64,000 nt of DNA, taken from contig CP050890.1 of NCBI GenBank assembly GCA_016745215.1, forward strand, positions 5,208,001-5,272,000. Direction: 5' to 3'. The position numbers were made by a program, and so were the translations under genes. Below are positions 8,862 through 18,735 of this stretch, piece by piece. Below the pieces are notes generated by a model. The model ran no database searches. It was not told where the DNA came from and saw only the letters and a program-made list of their open reading frames with translations. Each line of letters starts with the position of its first letter. Position 1 is the first letter of the stretch. The stretch comes from Thiohalocapsa sp. PB-PSB1 (GTDB lineage: Bacteria > Pseudomonadota > Gammaproteobacteria > Chromatiales > Chromatiaceae).

Positions 8862-9434
8862 TTATTCCACCAAATGTGCGGCAACCTCATGTAACACTTG
8901 TTTATTCCAAAGCATGCAGGGATGACAGGCTGCCCAGATGCGCCGGTTGTGCGCAAGGGACCACACCGAGCTATTGGCAGGCAAAATCACCGCATCCAAT
9001 GGCGTCCAATAGCTGTACAGACGCATGCCGTCCAATGCGGATGCGTTGCGTTGCAGCCGCTGTAATAATGGACTTCCGGGGCGCATCTGGCGCGCGCCCT
9101 GGCCCCAAAATACCCAAGACCAGAGACTGCCTGCCATCGGTGCGGACAGGGCAATAAACGGGTTCACGCGTCGATGCCCACCGAGTTCTTGAAGATAGAT
9201 CCGGGCAATCAATCCACCCATGCTGAAGCCGATCAACGCAAACCGCACATCTGCTCCCCAGGCCGCATCCACCACCTGCCCGAGCTGCATTGCAAGCGGC
9301 TCCAGGCCGTGACGGCCATCGTTCGGGGTTAGGGATGGCGCCAGGCACTGATGCCCGCGCGCCTCTAGGAACGGTTGCATATGCCGGAACTTTCGGCCTG
9401 TATCGAGAATGCCGTGTACCATGACAACGCGCAT
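8862..9434 (-). CDS. Alpha/beta hydrolase, lipase/PGAP1-like
   Basis: This 190-residue alpha/beta hydrolase opens with VVMVHGILDTGRKF (HG oxyanion region) and has the nucleophile elbow IGFSMGGLIARIY near residue 72, where serine is the catalytic residue. A histidine near the C-terminus could close the triad. It resembles small triacylglycerol-lipase or PGAP1-like esterases of proteobacteria. No signal peptide is visible, so it is probably cytosolic. The ATG at 9434 is preferred because GAGG lies nine bases upstream; the in-frame ATG at 9449 overlaps that site. The SET gene follows 83 bp downstream on the same strand. Confidence 0.8.
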   Translation of the reverse strand: MRVVMVHGILDTGRKFRHMQPFLEARGHQCLAPSLTPNDGRHGLEPLAMQLGQVVDAAWGADVRFALIGFSMGGLIARIYLQELGGHRRVNPFIALSAPMAGSLWSWVFWGQGARQMRPGSPLLQRLQRNASALDGMRLYSYWTPLDAVILPANSSVWSLAHNRRIWAACHPCMLWNKQVLHEVAAHLVE

Positions 9435-9620
9435 CGAAAATGACCTCATCTATTCAATGACGATTTGACCCAAATGCATGTGACCTGCGATGTTAGCAAC
9501 ATCGACTTGAACTGGCGCATTCTGCTTCAAGCTACTCTTGCAGTTGGTACGCAGAGAATCCAAACCAGTTTCCTGCGAAATCTGATACGATGTTATTCGC
9601 CAATCGCCAAAGGTTCATCA

Positions 9621-9821
9621 ATGCCAAATACGACCCTGCTTCGGCAGCGGCTCGCGGCGCTGTTTCTGGCCGGACTGCTGCTCTGGTTTTCACCGCTGGT
9701 GCTGCGCTTCGAACAAGCCGGTGATCTGTTCGGCGTACCATGGCTTTATCTTTATTTATTCGGCGTCTGGTTGCTGCTGGTAGGGCTGGCGGCACTGATT
9801 TTATACCGCCGCCATGGCTGA
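9621..9821 (+). CDS. Small two-helix membrane protein upstream of the sensor kinase (CbrX-like position)
   Basis: This 66-residue protein is almost entirely two hydrophobic helices (LAALFLAGLLLWFSPLVL and LYLYLFGVWLLLVGLAALIL) followed by a short basic tail. Its last codons overlap the start of the symporter-kinase gene by 8 bp, so translation is coupled. Known precedent: in Pseudomonas a small co-translated frame, cbrX, overlaps the start of the symporter-kinase gene cbrA. The position here is the same, but homology to CbrX cannot be shown by eye. The ATG at 9621 fits a compact membrane protein; an upstream in-frame ATG at 9465 would add 52 residues without protein character. Confidence 0.7.
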   Translation: MPNTTLLRQRLAALFLAGLLLWFSPLVLRFEQAGDLFGVPWLYLYLFGVWLLLVGLAALILYRRHG

Positions 9822-12600
9822 GCCCACAACCAGTTCGGGGCTCATCTCGGCACCGCTGGTGGTCGGTGTCGCATTCGCCTATCTAGGATTGCTGTTCGCC
9901 ATTGCCTGGTGGGCCGACCGTCGCTCGGCACAGGGTCGCTCGGTAACCGCACATCCAACAGTGTATGCACTGTCACTGGCGGTCTATTGCACGGCCTGGA
10001 CTTTCTATGGCAGCGTTGGGCGAGCAGCCGCGGATGGCCTGGGATTTTTGCCGATTTATCTAGGGCCGACATTGATCGTGCTCCTGTGGGGCTCGCTGAT
10101 GGTCAAGATGGTGCGCGTGGGCAAGGCGCAGCGCATCACCTCGATTGCCGACTTCATCGCGTCGCGCTATGGCAAGAGCCGCGCCCTGGGCGGGTTAGTG
10201 ACAATCATCGCTGTTGTCGGCGTGATCCCTTACATCGCATTACAGCTGGAAGCCATCGCGCGCAGCGTCACGATCCTGGCCCAGTATCCTGACTTGACTA
10301 TCACCAGAACCCAGAGTCTGCCATTTTGGCAGAATACGGCCTTTATCGTCGCGCTGGTGTTGGCGGCCTTTACGATTCTGTTCGGCGTACGCCATCTGGA
10401 TGCCAGCGAGCGGCATGAAGGCATGGTGGCCGCGGTGGCATTCGAGTCGCTGGTCAAGCTGGCCGTGTTCATCGCGCTCGGCATCTTTGTCACCCTCGGG
10501 TTGATGGGCCTCGGTGGTCCCGACCTGCCTTCGGCAACTGACAATGCCAGCGCTGCCGCGCTACTGGAGCCGAAAATGATCCCGTTCCAGGACTGGGCTG
10601 CCATCTCGCTGCTGGCAGCCTTTGCGGTAGTTCTGCTGCCACGTCAGTTCCAGGTCTCGGTGGTGGAAAGCAGCGGTGAATATCAGATCCGGCGAGCCAT
10701 TTGGCTGTTCCCGGCCTACCTATTGGCAATTAACCTGTTCGTCATCCCGATTGCACTGGCCGGTTTGCTCACTTTTCCGGATGGCTCGGTGGATGCCGAC
10801 ACTTTCGTGCTGACCATCCCGATTGCCTTCAACCAGCCCTGGCTTGCGCTGGCGGTCTTCATCGGCGGCCTGTCCGCGGCCACCAGCATGGTGATTGTCG
10901 AGACCATCGCGCTGTCGACCATGATCAGCAACGATCTGGTTCTGCCATTATTGTTGCGTTACTGGCGCGGCCGGACGATGCATGCCGACGCCGGCCGAAT
11001 CTTGTTGCTGGTGCGCCGCGGCGCGATCCTGGCCATCCTGCTGTTGGGCTATGCCTACTACCAAACCGCCGGCGCGGCCTATGCACTGGTCAGCATCGGA
11101 CTAATCAGCTTTGCCGCCATTGCCCAGTTTGCGCCCGCCTTGATTGCTGGGCTGTACTGGCGTGGAGGGACTCGCGAAGGTGCTGCCGCTGGCCTGCTGG
11201 CCGGGTTCGCGGTCTGGGTGTACACGCTGCTGCTGCCGTCATTCGCCAAATCCGGCTGGCTGCCTACCGCGTTCCAGGACTCCGGCCTATTTGGCCTTCA
11301 CGCATTGCGTGCCCAAGCGCTGTTCGGTTTCGATGGCTGGAACGAAATCACTCATTGTCTATTCTGGAGCCTATGCGCCAATGTCGGCGCCTTTTTGCTG
11401 GTGTCGTCGTTGCGGTCGCCAAATGCGGCAGAAGCCGCTCAGGCGAGCGTTTTCGTCGATGCATTGCGCCGACGCACCCTAACGGGTCTGCCCCTGTGGC
11501 GCGGCAACGCCGAAATCGACGAATTGATGCGCCTGTCAGAGCGATTTCTCGGTAATGAACGCACGCGCCAAGCCTTCGCCGACTACGCCGGCAAGCGCAA
11601 CTGCGCCTCCGTCAACGACCTGCCGGCGGATGCCAAGACCGTTGAATTCGCCGAGAACCTGCTGTCTGGCGCCATCGGTAGCGCATCGGCGCGACTGATG
11701 GTCGCATCGGTGACTCAGGAGGAGGCTTTGGGCCTGAAAGAGGTGCTCGACATCCTCGATGAGGCTTCGCAAATCCGCGCCTACAGCCGCGAGTTGGAGC
11801 AAAAGTCGCGGGAATTGGAACAGGCCACCAATGAATTACGCTCCGCCAACGAGCGGCTGAAGGAGCTGGATCTGATGAAGGACGATTTCGTGTCTTCGGT
11901 AACCCACGAATTGCGCACCCCATTGTCGGCGATCCGCGCTTTTTCCGAGATCCTGTACGATGATCCCGAGATCGAAATCGGCGAGCGCAAACGCTTCCTC
12001 GGAATTCTGGTCAGCGAAACCGAACGGCTGTCGCGGTTGGTCAATCAGGTGCTGGATCTGGCTAAGATCGAGTCCGGCCATGCGGATTGGCAAATCCAGG
12101 AAGTCGCGCTGGTGCAGATCGTCGATCAAGCGGTCGCTGCGACTAGCCAACTGCTGGAGAAGCGCGGCATTCGGCTGCGGCTGGAACAGGGTCCAGATCC
12201 TCTTACCGTGCACGGCGACCAGGATCGGCTGGTGCAAGTGTTGGTCAACCTGCTGTCCAACGCGGCCAAGTTTGCTCCTGAGGGCAGCGGCGTGATCCGC
12301 GTCTCGCTCGGTGCCGATTCCGGCCGTGCGCTGGTCAGCATTGCCGACAATGGACCCGGCATTCCACCTGAGGATCTAGAGCGGATCTTCGAGAAATTCC
12401 GCCAGTCTGCCAGCGGCGGCGAGAAACCGATCGGCACCGGACTCGGTCTACCGATCTGCCGGCGCATCGTAGAGCATTTGGGCGGGCGCATCTGGGCCGC
12501 ACCAGGTACTGACACGGGCGCTAACCTCTATTTCGAGCTGCCCCTGAGAGCACCCGATGATAAACCCTCTGACTTATCGGATCTGACCGAAACCACTTGA
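9814..12600 (+). CDS. Sodium/solute symporter-type sensor histidine kinase (CbrA/CrbS-like)
   Basis: This 928-residue inner-membrane protein starts with a sodium:solute symporter domain (about residues 1-510, some 13 helices; FGVRHLDASERHEGMVAAVA and TSMVIVETIALSTMISND are characteristic). Next comes a cytosolic linker resembling the STAC region (about 570-640) and a coiled coil (SRELEQKSRELEQATNELR). The kinase follows: H-box VTHELRTPLSAIRAF near 695, N-box NLLSNAAKFAPEG, G1 DNGPGIPPEDLERIFEKF and G2 GTGLGLPICRRIVEHLGG. Relatives (CbrA, CrbS) couple transport of histidine or acetate to carbon-use control. The ligand here is unknown. All key kinase residues are present. A single-domain response regulator follows. 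Confidence 0.92.
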   Translation: MAEPTTSSGLISAPLVVGVAFAYLGLLFAIAWWADRRSAQGRSVTAHPTVYALSLAVYCTAWTFYGSVGRAAADGLGFLPIYLGPTLIVLLWGSLMVKMVRVGKAQRITSIADFIASRYGKSRALGGLVTIIAVVGVIPYIALQLEAIARSVTILAQYPDLTITRTQSLPFWQNTAFIVALVLAAFTILFGVRHLDASERHEGMVAAVAFESLVKLAVFIALGIFVTLGLMGLGGPDLPSATDNASAAALLEPKMIPFQDWAAISLLAAFAVVLLPRQFQVSVVESSGEYQIRRAIWLFPAYLLAINLFVIPIALAGLLTFPDGSVDADTFVLTIPIAFNQPWLALAVFIGGLSAATSMVIVETIALSTMISNDLVLPLLLRYWRGRTMHADAGRILLLVRRGAILAILLLGYAYYQTAGAAYALVSIGLISFAAIAQFAPALIAGLYWRGGTREGAAAGLLAGFAVWVYTLLLPSFAKSGWLPTAFQDSGLFGLHALRAQALFGFDGWNEITHCLFWSLCANVGAFLLVSSLRSPNAAEAAQASVFVDALRRRTLTGLPLWRGNAEIDELMRLSERFLGNERTRQAFADYAGKRNCASVNDLPADAKTVEFAENLLSGAIGSASARLMVASVTQEEALGLKEVLDILDEASQIRAYSRELEQKSRELEQATNELRSANERLKELDLMKDDFVSSVTHELRTPLSAIRAFSEILYDDPEIEIGERKRFLGILVSETERLSRLVNQVLDLAKIESGHADWQIQEVALVQIVDQAVAATSQLLEKRGIRLRLEQGPDPLTVHGDQDRLVQVLVNLLSNAAKFAPEGSGVIRVSLGADSGRALVSIADNGPGIPPEDLERIFEKFRQSASGGEKPIGTGLGLPICRRIVEHLGGRIWAAPGTDTGANLYFELPLRAPDDKPSDLSDLTETT

Positions 12601-12717
12601 TTGACGCATTCGGCACCGAGTTTGCCGCGGCAGCCGCTGGTCGCCAAACTCGAAATACGAACAAAAGCCTTCCAACAGAAGATCGCCCCAACAAGATCAC
12701 CACCAAGAGCTAGCTTC

Positions 12718-13083
12718 ATGAGCAAACGCGTACTGATCGTCGACGACGAACCGAACATCGTCATCTCGTTGGAATTCCTGCTCAAGCGGGCGGGTCTGGA
12801 GGTACTGATCGCGCGCGACGGCGAAGCCGGACTGGCTAGTATCCGCAGCGCCGAGCCGGATCTGGTGATCCTGGACGTCATGATGCCAAAGCTCGACGGC
12901 TTTGCGGTATTGGATGCGGTGCGTGCAGACCCGGCCGTGCGCTCCACACGCATCCTGATGCTGACCGCACGCGGGCGCGACGCCGACGAGAAAAAGGGCT
13001 TGGCCATGGGCGCCGATGCCTACTTGTCCAAGCCTTTCTCGACTTTCGAACTGGTCGACAAGGTACACGAATTGCTGGCATGA
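12718..13083 (+). CDS. Single-domain response regulator (receiver only)
   Basis: The 121-residue protein is a CheY-like receiver with the acidic pocket VDDE at 8-11, the phosphorylated aspartate in LVILDVMMPKLDGF near residue 52, the threonine in LMLTARG and the lysine in YLSKPFSTFEL. There is no output domain, unlike CbrB (NtrC type) or CrbR (LuxR type). The signal must therefore pass to another protein, for example the following nucleotidyltransferase-like protein whose ATG overlaps its stop (ATGA). The ATG at 12718 was chosen because the frame upstream has no receiver character and overlaps the kinase terminus region. Confidence 0.9.
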   Translation: MSKRVLIVDDEPNIVISLEFLLKRAGLEVLIARDGEAGLASIRSAEPDLVILDVMMPKLDGFAVLDAVRADPAVRSTRILMLTARGRDADEKKGLAMGADAYLSKPFSTFELVDKVHELLA

Positions 13084-14552
13084 ATACGAACTCGCATGAG
13101 GCCGGAGCTGCCCTCGGTCAGCCGGCTGGAAGCCGCAGCGATCGTGCGCCGCTGCGCGCTCTAGCGCGTCGCCAACCACTGGTGACGGCAGCGGACACCC
13201 CGCTGCGCGAAGTACTGTATCAAATCAGCCAGAGCCAGGAAGGCGCGGCCATCATCGCCGACGCAAACAGCGGTTTGCCGCTGGGACTGGCCACATTGCG
13301 CGAATTGCTGCACGTTATCTCCTTCGAGCAAGCCAGCCTGGATGATCCGGTGGCCGCGCACATGATCGGCGCACCGCTGGGGTTAGTGGCGGACGCATCC
13401 ATCCACCGCGCGAAGGTTTTAATGGCCAAGCGCGGTATACGCCATTTACTGCTGATCGAACCGGATGGGCGCTTGTTCGGCCTGATCGAACACGCAGACC
13501 TGCTCGGATTATACGGCGATGGCACCGAGGCACTGGTGGAAACCATCGCTGCCGCCCGCGATATCGAAGCGATGCTGCTGGCTGCCGATCAGGTGCGCCA
13601 GCGCGGTGCCCAGTTGTTTCATGGCGGCATGGCAGTGGATGCATTGTGCCAGTGGATGTCGGGTCTCAACGACCTGGTCGGCATGCGCATTTGCGAACTG
13701 ATCGAGGACGAGTTCGACTTGCCGCCAGTCCCCTGGTGCTGGCTCGTCTTCGGCTCGGAAGGACGTTTGGAGCAGACATTCTCCACCGATCAGGACAACG
13801 GTTTGCTGTTCGTACCGCCATCGCCAGAGGCCACCGATTCGCTGCGCGCTGCGTTCCTGCCATTCGCCCAGGCAGTCAATGATGCCCTGCATACCTGCGG
13901 TTTCGAACGCTGTGCCGGCAAGATCATGGCCGGCAACCCGCATTGGTGCCTGAGTTACCAGGAATGGCGTCAGCGTTTTGGCCAGTGGCTGAGAACGCCG
14001 ACCCCGGAAGCCTTATTGCATGGCACCATTTTCTTCGACTTCCGCCCGTTATATGGCGACTTCGAGCCAGCCGATCAGCTGCGCGCCTGGCTGGCAACCG
14101 AGGCCCCCGGGCAGCAGCGCTTCTTTCGCGCCCTGGCCGAGCAGACGCTCGCCGTTACCCCACCGCTGGGCTGGGCTGGCCAGTTCAGCTACGACCGCAA
14201 CCGCGAGTTTCCACAGAGCATCGACCTCAAACTCCGGGGTGCACGTCTGTTCACTGACTCAGCCCGACTGTGGGCATTACAAATCGGCACCTGGTCCACC
14301 AACACCGCCGAGCGGTTGCGGGCAGCCGGCAACGCTCGCTCGCGCCCAGTCGAAGAGACCGCCGCCGAGATCGAGGCATTTCATCTGATCCAGCGTTTTC
14401 GCATTCAACAACAGCTGAAAACCTCTCAGCGCGATGCCGTCAATCGTATCAATCCAAAACAGCTCAACGAACTGCATCGGTTGATGCTGAAAGAGTCGTT
14501 CCGGCAGGCTAAAAAACTGCAACTCCGATTAAGGCAACAGTTCGGGCTCTGA
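13080..14552 (+). CDS. CBS-domain protein with DUF294-type nucleotidyltransferase
   Basis: This 490-residue cytosolic protein has a CBS pair (about residues 28-150: LVTAADTPLREVLYQIS, HMIGAPLGLVADASIHRAKVLMAKRGIRHLLL). A nucleotidyltransferase of the GlnD-like DUF294 type follows, with the signature VFGSEGRLEQTFSTDQDNGLLF near 225-246 giving GS and the D-x-D metal pair, then a helical substrate domain rich in arginine. CBS pairs usually bind adenine nucleotides. Fusions of this kind, often beside symporter-kinases, are thought to be signal transducers that modify a partner with a nucleotide. Its start overlaps the receiver stop by four bases, so kinase, receiver and this protein form one operon. 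Confidence 0.88.
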   Translation: MNTNSHEAGAALGQPAGSRSDRAPLRALARRQPLVTAADTPLREVLYQISQSQEGAAIIADANSGLPLGLATLRELLHVISFEQASLDDPVAAHMIGAPLGLVADASIHRAKVLMAKRGIRHLLLIEPDGRLFGLIEHADLLGLYGDGTEALVETIAAARDIEAMLLAADQVRQRGAQLFHGGMAVDALCQWMSGLNDLVGMRICELIEDEFDLPPVPWCWLVFGSEGRLEQTFSTDQDNGLLFVPPSPEATDSLRAAFLPFAQAVNDALHTCGFERCAGKIMAGNPHWCLSYQEWRQRFGQWLRTPTPEALLHGTIFFDFRPLYGDFEPADQLRAWLATEAPGQQRFFRALAEQTLAVTPPLGWAGQFSYDRNREFPQSIDLKLRGARLFTDSARLWALQIGTWSTNTAERLRAAGNARSRPVEETAAEIEAFHLIQRFRIQQQLKTSQRDAVNRINPKQLNELHRLMLKESFRQAKKLQLRLRQQFGL

Positions 14553-15182
14553 AGCTGCGATCTGCTCAGATGGAGTAACTTGTGGGGATTTGCCTATGCG
14601 TCGAGTCCGTTGTGCTGCACGTCGGCGGTCCGTCATCGGCGCGGATGCGGCCACGTCGATACATGCATGGTCAGTGTACGATCAAGGCCAATTCGGGATC
14701 AGCATGGATACCATTGACCTTGGCTGGAACAGCAATCGCGCCTAGGCTCCCACTCGGCTTGCATGGATGCGGCTGGATTTCCGCTTCCCGGCCTGACTGA
14801 AACAAAGGATATGGAAGTTCCGCCTGTATGCGAAAATCGGTATAGCCTCAGCACGCTGCCGCCAACGATAAACCGCTCGAGGGTTAATCGACACCTCCGT
14901 CAACAGGAGGGATACTCCACGCCAACAAGATCCCGCGAGGGTGACTCAAAACCGCCCGTTTTACAGTGGCCGGGCTATACATTCTTCGCTCATGGCCTCA
15001 TCCAATTCAAAAAAGTCAGAAACCTAAAAATATCGTGAAAGGCTTCAGTGACTCATCACCTATCTATTATTTCCACTGCAGCTTTTTCATCCTGCAACCA
15101 GAACTTGATGCAAACCTCTTTTTTCAGACGAGCTTGAAGGAGTGCGGGAACGGCACGCCTTTGAACGAATGAAAGTCTGCCC
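14553..15182. other. Long intergenic stretch before the polysaccharide island
   Basis: No gene is supported in these 630 bp. The small frames have odd composition and no motif. Base composition shifts from GC-rich to more AT-rich after about 15000, marking the start of the polysaccharide island. A promoter for that island presumably lies at 15000-15170, but no hexamer pair was clear. Confidence 0.4.
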
Positions 15183-16598
15183 ATGCGCGTAATACTACAC
15201 ATCGGAGTGCACAAGACGGGCACATCTGCGATTCAGGAATTTCTTTACAAGAATTCTGCTCTTTTGCATGCACAGGGATTTCTCTATCCTCGTTCCGGTC
15301 GATTCCATCTAAATCACAATCCTATCGCCTGGCCTTATATCGATTCAGTCTTTTTGCCAGATCGGAGCAAACCGTTTTTTTCCGACTTTGGTCTTCCGCC
15401 CGCGTCGGAAATGTGGGAGAGCCTAAACAAAGAAGCGGCGCACGCGGAAATGGATTGCATGATCTTGAGCGGCGAAGATTTCTGCCTGGTGCGCGATCCA
15501 TGCGTACTGCGCGAATCTATTGAAGGAGCCGAGATTCGCATTCTTGTTTATCTGCGCCGTCAAGATCATCTTCTGCTTTCCATATACAATGAAGATGTCA
15601 AGAACGCCGTGTTTGCCAGAACCGAAAAGTTTGCGGACTTCCAACGCGAAAACAGGCTCGCACCTTTACTGGATTACGCCACTCTACTTGGTAAATGGGA
15701 ACAGGCCTTCGGTCGACATTCCATCCAGGTTGGAGTTTATGAAGGAAAGCTGGCAAGTCATGATTTACTGGGCGATTTTGCTGCACGGATCGGCTTGCAA
15801 TGGAACGATGATTTCTGGCTTCCGACTGCTAGATCAAACCCAAGGATTGGACCTGTAGCACTCGAGCTGAAGCGCCGCTTCAATGTGCGAAAACCTTCAT
15901 TTCAGCAGAATGATGTGCTGCTTGATGCTTTAGCAGGAATTCATGAAGGCAACTCGGCTGACTCCGGTGATTTCATATTCTCTGATCAAGCGCGCAACGC
16001 GTTTTTACGGCGATTTGATGCCGGCAACAGGATCGTAGCAGAACGCTATCTTGGACAACACAACAACAAGACCCTGTTTGACGAATCTTTGCCTGATCCG
16101 CAACTGCGACCGTCGGACTCTGACATTTGTATTCCAACCGAGGATACAATTTGGGTTGCGGCGGCCGACATCGTACATCATCTGGTTTCGGAACTAGCTG
16201 AATCGAGAAACACAGCAGCGCCCGAATCGGGGCCAGAACCTGATCCAATCCAATCAGATCCAGCAGAATCTGGACTGGCAAATGCGATGAATATCCGTGG
16301 AGAAGCCGATCTCTTTCAAAGCGGCGTTCCATATCGCAAAAATGCACTCACCGATTCAGCACGTGATTTACTCAAAATTCCAGAGACTGCACAGGATGAT
16401 GCCAATCTGTATTCCATGGCAAATATCGCGCCGATCTACATGCCCTTTCTCACAGCGTTATCGCCAGATAGGATTGTAGAAATCGGCTCGGAAAAAGGAG
16501 GCAACACCGAGCTGCTGGCCAGATTTTCCAGTGAAATCGGAGCAAAACTCGATGTGGTCGACCCGGTTGCTCTCCCCGAGAACACCCATTTCGGTGAT
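15183..16598 (+). pseudogene. Sulfotransferase-methyltransferase fusion, N-terminal part (split by ISAs1)
   Basis: This first part codes for 472 residues. Residues 1-330 are a PAPS-dependent sulfotransferase-like domain: the 5'-phosphosulfate loop is ILHIGVHKTGTSAIQEFLY near 3-21 and the 3'-phosphate part is RILVYLRRQDHLLLSIYNE near 120. A linker rich in P, E and S follows (about 335-375). A class I methyltransferase then begins with IVEIGSEKGGNTELLARF, the glycine-rich SAM loop, and is cut at ..ENTHFGD by the insertion. Removing the element and one 10-bp duplication joins it in frame with 17887-18723 to give a protein of about 750 residues. Such proteins modify surface glycans. As it stands, the reading frame ends 15 bases into the element. 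Confidence 0.82.
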
Positions 16599-17876
16599 CA
16601 GGGCAAACGCATCTAAATTTCCCATTTTAGGCCGCCTGTAGGACATCTAGTAACTGCTCAAGATAATCTGTATCCCAGCCGGCACGGAGTCGCTTTAATT
16701 TAATGCTTTTCTTTGAGGTCGTATCTTTCCTGAGAATATTGAGTGCAATGTGCCGTAGGATGGAATAGTTTTCAGGTGCATGACCTTTTCGCGTTCGATT
16801 GGCATCTTCGGAAAAGGACACATCCAGAACCCAATGCAGTGAATTCTCAATTCCCCAATGAGAGCGAACCGCTTGGGCAAATCGTTTAACATCGCCTGAC
16901 AGGCTGGCAATGAAATAGCGCCGGTCCGTGGTTACTTTTTTTCCATCATCTCGAATCGACTCTACCATCCCGATACCCCGGAAACCTTTCCATTGTTCGG
17001 CGTAATGCCCTAAGGAATGATCAGTGAAATAATAATACCGACGCGTCTCCAGGCGACCATGGTTTTTCTCTTTCGTTTCAAGAAAAACACTCGCATCCCG
17101 GCAGCATTGGTCGAGATCGACCGATTCGAACCAAGCGATGACATCTTGATGAAAAGTGCTCTGGTTGCCTTTCAATGAAAATACCCAATCTGCTTGTTTT
17201 TCAACAATTTTCTCCGCAATCTTCTTTTGGCATCCCATCGCGTCGATACTGACTACACAGCCTTTGATCTCCAGTAAATCCAACAATTTCGGTATCGCTG
17301 TAATTTCATTTGATTTTTCTTCGGTCTTGAGTTGACCCAATACGAGCGATGAGTGACAAGCCCACGCACTCACCATGTGAATTGCCTTATTTCCATTAGC
17401 TCTATCATGCGATCTGCGCACCGTTTTCCCATCGATCGGTATAATATCCCCATCAAACTTCGGCTCTATCGACTTCACCCAGGAGATGAAACAGGTTCGG
17501 AATTGATCGGGGTCAATACGGGCAAATACACGATTGAACGTGTCATGCGAGGGAATCCCATTGGGCAATTCCAAAAACTTCCGTAACCACTGTTCATGGG
17601 TTTGACCAAACTCCTCCATCGCATCCCAGCTCTCTCCCATACATAACGTCGAACAAATCGCTATCGTTATGATATCAGCCAGCTTATGCCTTTTTGTCCT
17701 GTCGATACGGGGGTCGTTCAGATCGGAAAAATGACCGGCGATTGTCGTATCTTTTTCCTCTTCATTTATAGGTCTGATCATTCCCATTTTAATAACCCTC
17801 TATTAAATCATATGATCTTCAATTTTCGCCATCATAACACATTGTTTTCTAAATATTTTTAGATGCGTTTGCCCTG
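16599..17876. mobile_element. ISAs1-family insertion sequence, copy 1 (1278 bp)
   Basis: The ends are inverted repeats starting CAGGGCAAACGCATCTAAA on both sides. The 10-bp target duplication TTTCGGTGAT lies at 16589-16598 and 17877-17886. Element length and ends match copy 2 at 56359-57636 exactly. Removing the element restores the host gene, which proves the boundaries. Confidence 0.93.
16627..17787 (-). CDS. ISAs1-family transposase, copy 1
   Basis: This 386-residue DDE transposase has the family's N-terminal region with DPRIDRTKRHKLADIITIAI (DUF4277-like DDE_Tnp_1-associated segment). The catalytic core includes IPIDGKTVRRSHD, VVSIDAMGCQKKIAEKIVEK and YFIASLSGDVKRFAQAVRSHWGIENSLHWVLDVSF; the last segment holds the catalytic glutamate in GIENSLHW. 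The protein is identical to the copy at 56387-57547. The frame is intact and the element very likely moved recently. The plus-strand frames within it are shadows. Confidence 0.94.
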   Translation of the reverse strand: MGMIRPINEEEKDTTIAGHFSDLNDPRIDRTKRHKLADIITIAICSTLCMGESWDAMEEFGQTHEQWLRKFLELPNGIPSHDTFNRVFARIDPDQFRTCFISWVKSIEPKFDGDIIPIDGKTVRRSHDRANGNKAIHMVSAWACHSSLVLGQLKTEEKSNEITAIPKLLDLLEIKGCVVSIDAMGCQKKIAEKIVEKQADWVFSLKGNQSTFHQDVIAWFESVDLDQCCRDASVFLETKEKNHGRLETRRYYYFTDHSLGHYAEQWKGFRGIGMVESIRDDGKKVTTDRRYFIASLSGDVKRFAQAVRSHWGIENSLHWVLDVSFSEDANRTRKGHAPENYSILRHIALNILRKDTTSKKSIKLKRLRAGWDTDYLEQLLDVLQAA

Positions 17877-17886
17877 TTTCGGTGAT

Positions 17887-18723
17887 CATGTCATATTTCA
17901 CCAAGTGACATCGGCAATCTATTTACGAACGGCTGAACCAGCGAATGTTTATTTCATCGATGGTGATCATAACTACAAAACGGTATCCACAGAACTTTCA
18001 TTAATAGAATCCGCACGAAATATAGCCGCCACGGAGCCACCCATGGTGATTCTAATCGATGACGTCGGATGGCCGTGGGGGCGCCGAGATCTTTTCTATG
18101 ATGTGAAAAGTCCAGAGATCAATGCAACGAACTATCGGACAGACGCCGGTCCAGTGCCTTGGTCGACGCAGATGCATACATTTGGTTTCGCTACGGGATA
18201 TGCTGCTGTAGGCGAACAGGAAGCTGGCAAAAAGACAGGAGTTCTTTCAGCAGTAGAAGACTTTCTGCAGGCACACCCTGGATGGTGCTGCCTAACAATG
18301 CCAATCTTCTACGGTTTGGCCATTCTTTGGCGCCCAAACGCGCTTCCAGATCAGGCAAATCGATTTCTGGAACACCTCAGCAAAGCGGTGTCCATGTTCG
18401 AGCCTATTTTCGGCACGTTGGAATGGAATCGACTACTGCTGTATATCGACCGTGATTATGCAGGTAAGCTGTGGGAACGCCAGCAACATGAAATTTCCAA
18501 ACAAGCCGAGAAATTAGAACAGGCTGGGCAGATTTGGAAAGCGCAGCAGGCAGAGATCGATCGCCTGAATGCGGAGCTGGATAGCGTAAAAAGCTCTCGA
18601 GACGCATACGAAAATGAAGCGATAAAACTGCGAAGCGAGCTTGCAGATGTCTATGCGTCGAAATCATGGCTTATCACCAAGCCACTACGGATTCTAAAGG
18701 GCATATTTTTGCAATTGAATTAG
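17887..18723 (+). pseudogene. Sulfotransferase-methyltransferase fusion, C-terminal part
   Basis: This continues the reading frame cut at 16598. It holds the second half of the methyltransferase (PANVYFIDGDHNYKTVSTEL, the acidic motif of the methyltransferase_24 type, then VILIDDVGWPWGRRDLF). A coiled coil follows (about 60 residues, EKLEQAGQIWKAQQAEIDRL), and then the tail SWLITKPLRILKGIF. That SW-x-(I/L)-T-xPLR tail closes many surface-polysaccharide glycosyltransferases and methyltransferases and is probably a membrane- or partner-association element. An ATG inside the insertion end (17863) would allow translation of this part alone, but without the SAM loop it would not be active. Confidence 0.8.
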
Positions 18724-18735
18724 CATGACCTGTTT

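Noticed and set aside
14582..15172. Small frames before the sulfotransferase gene
   Set aside because: No motifs, no ribosome sites, and composition like non-coding DNA.
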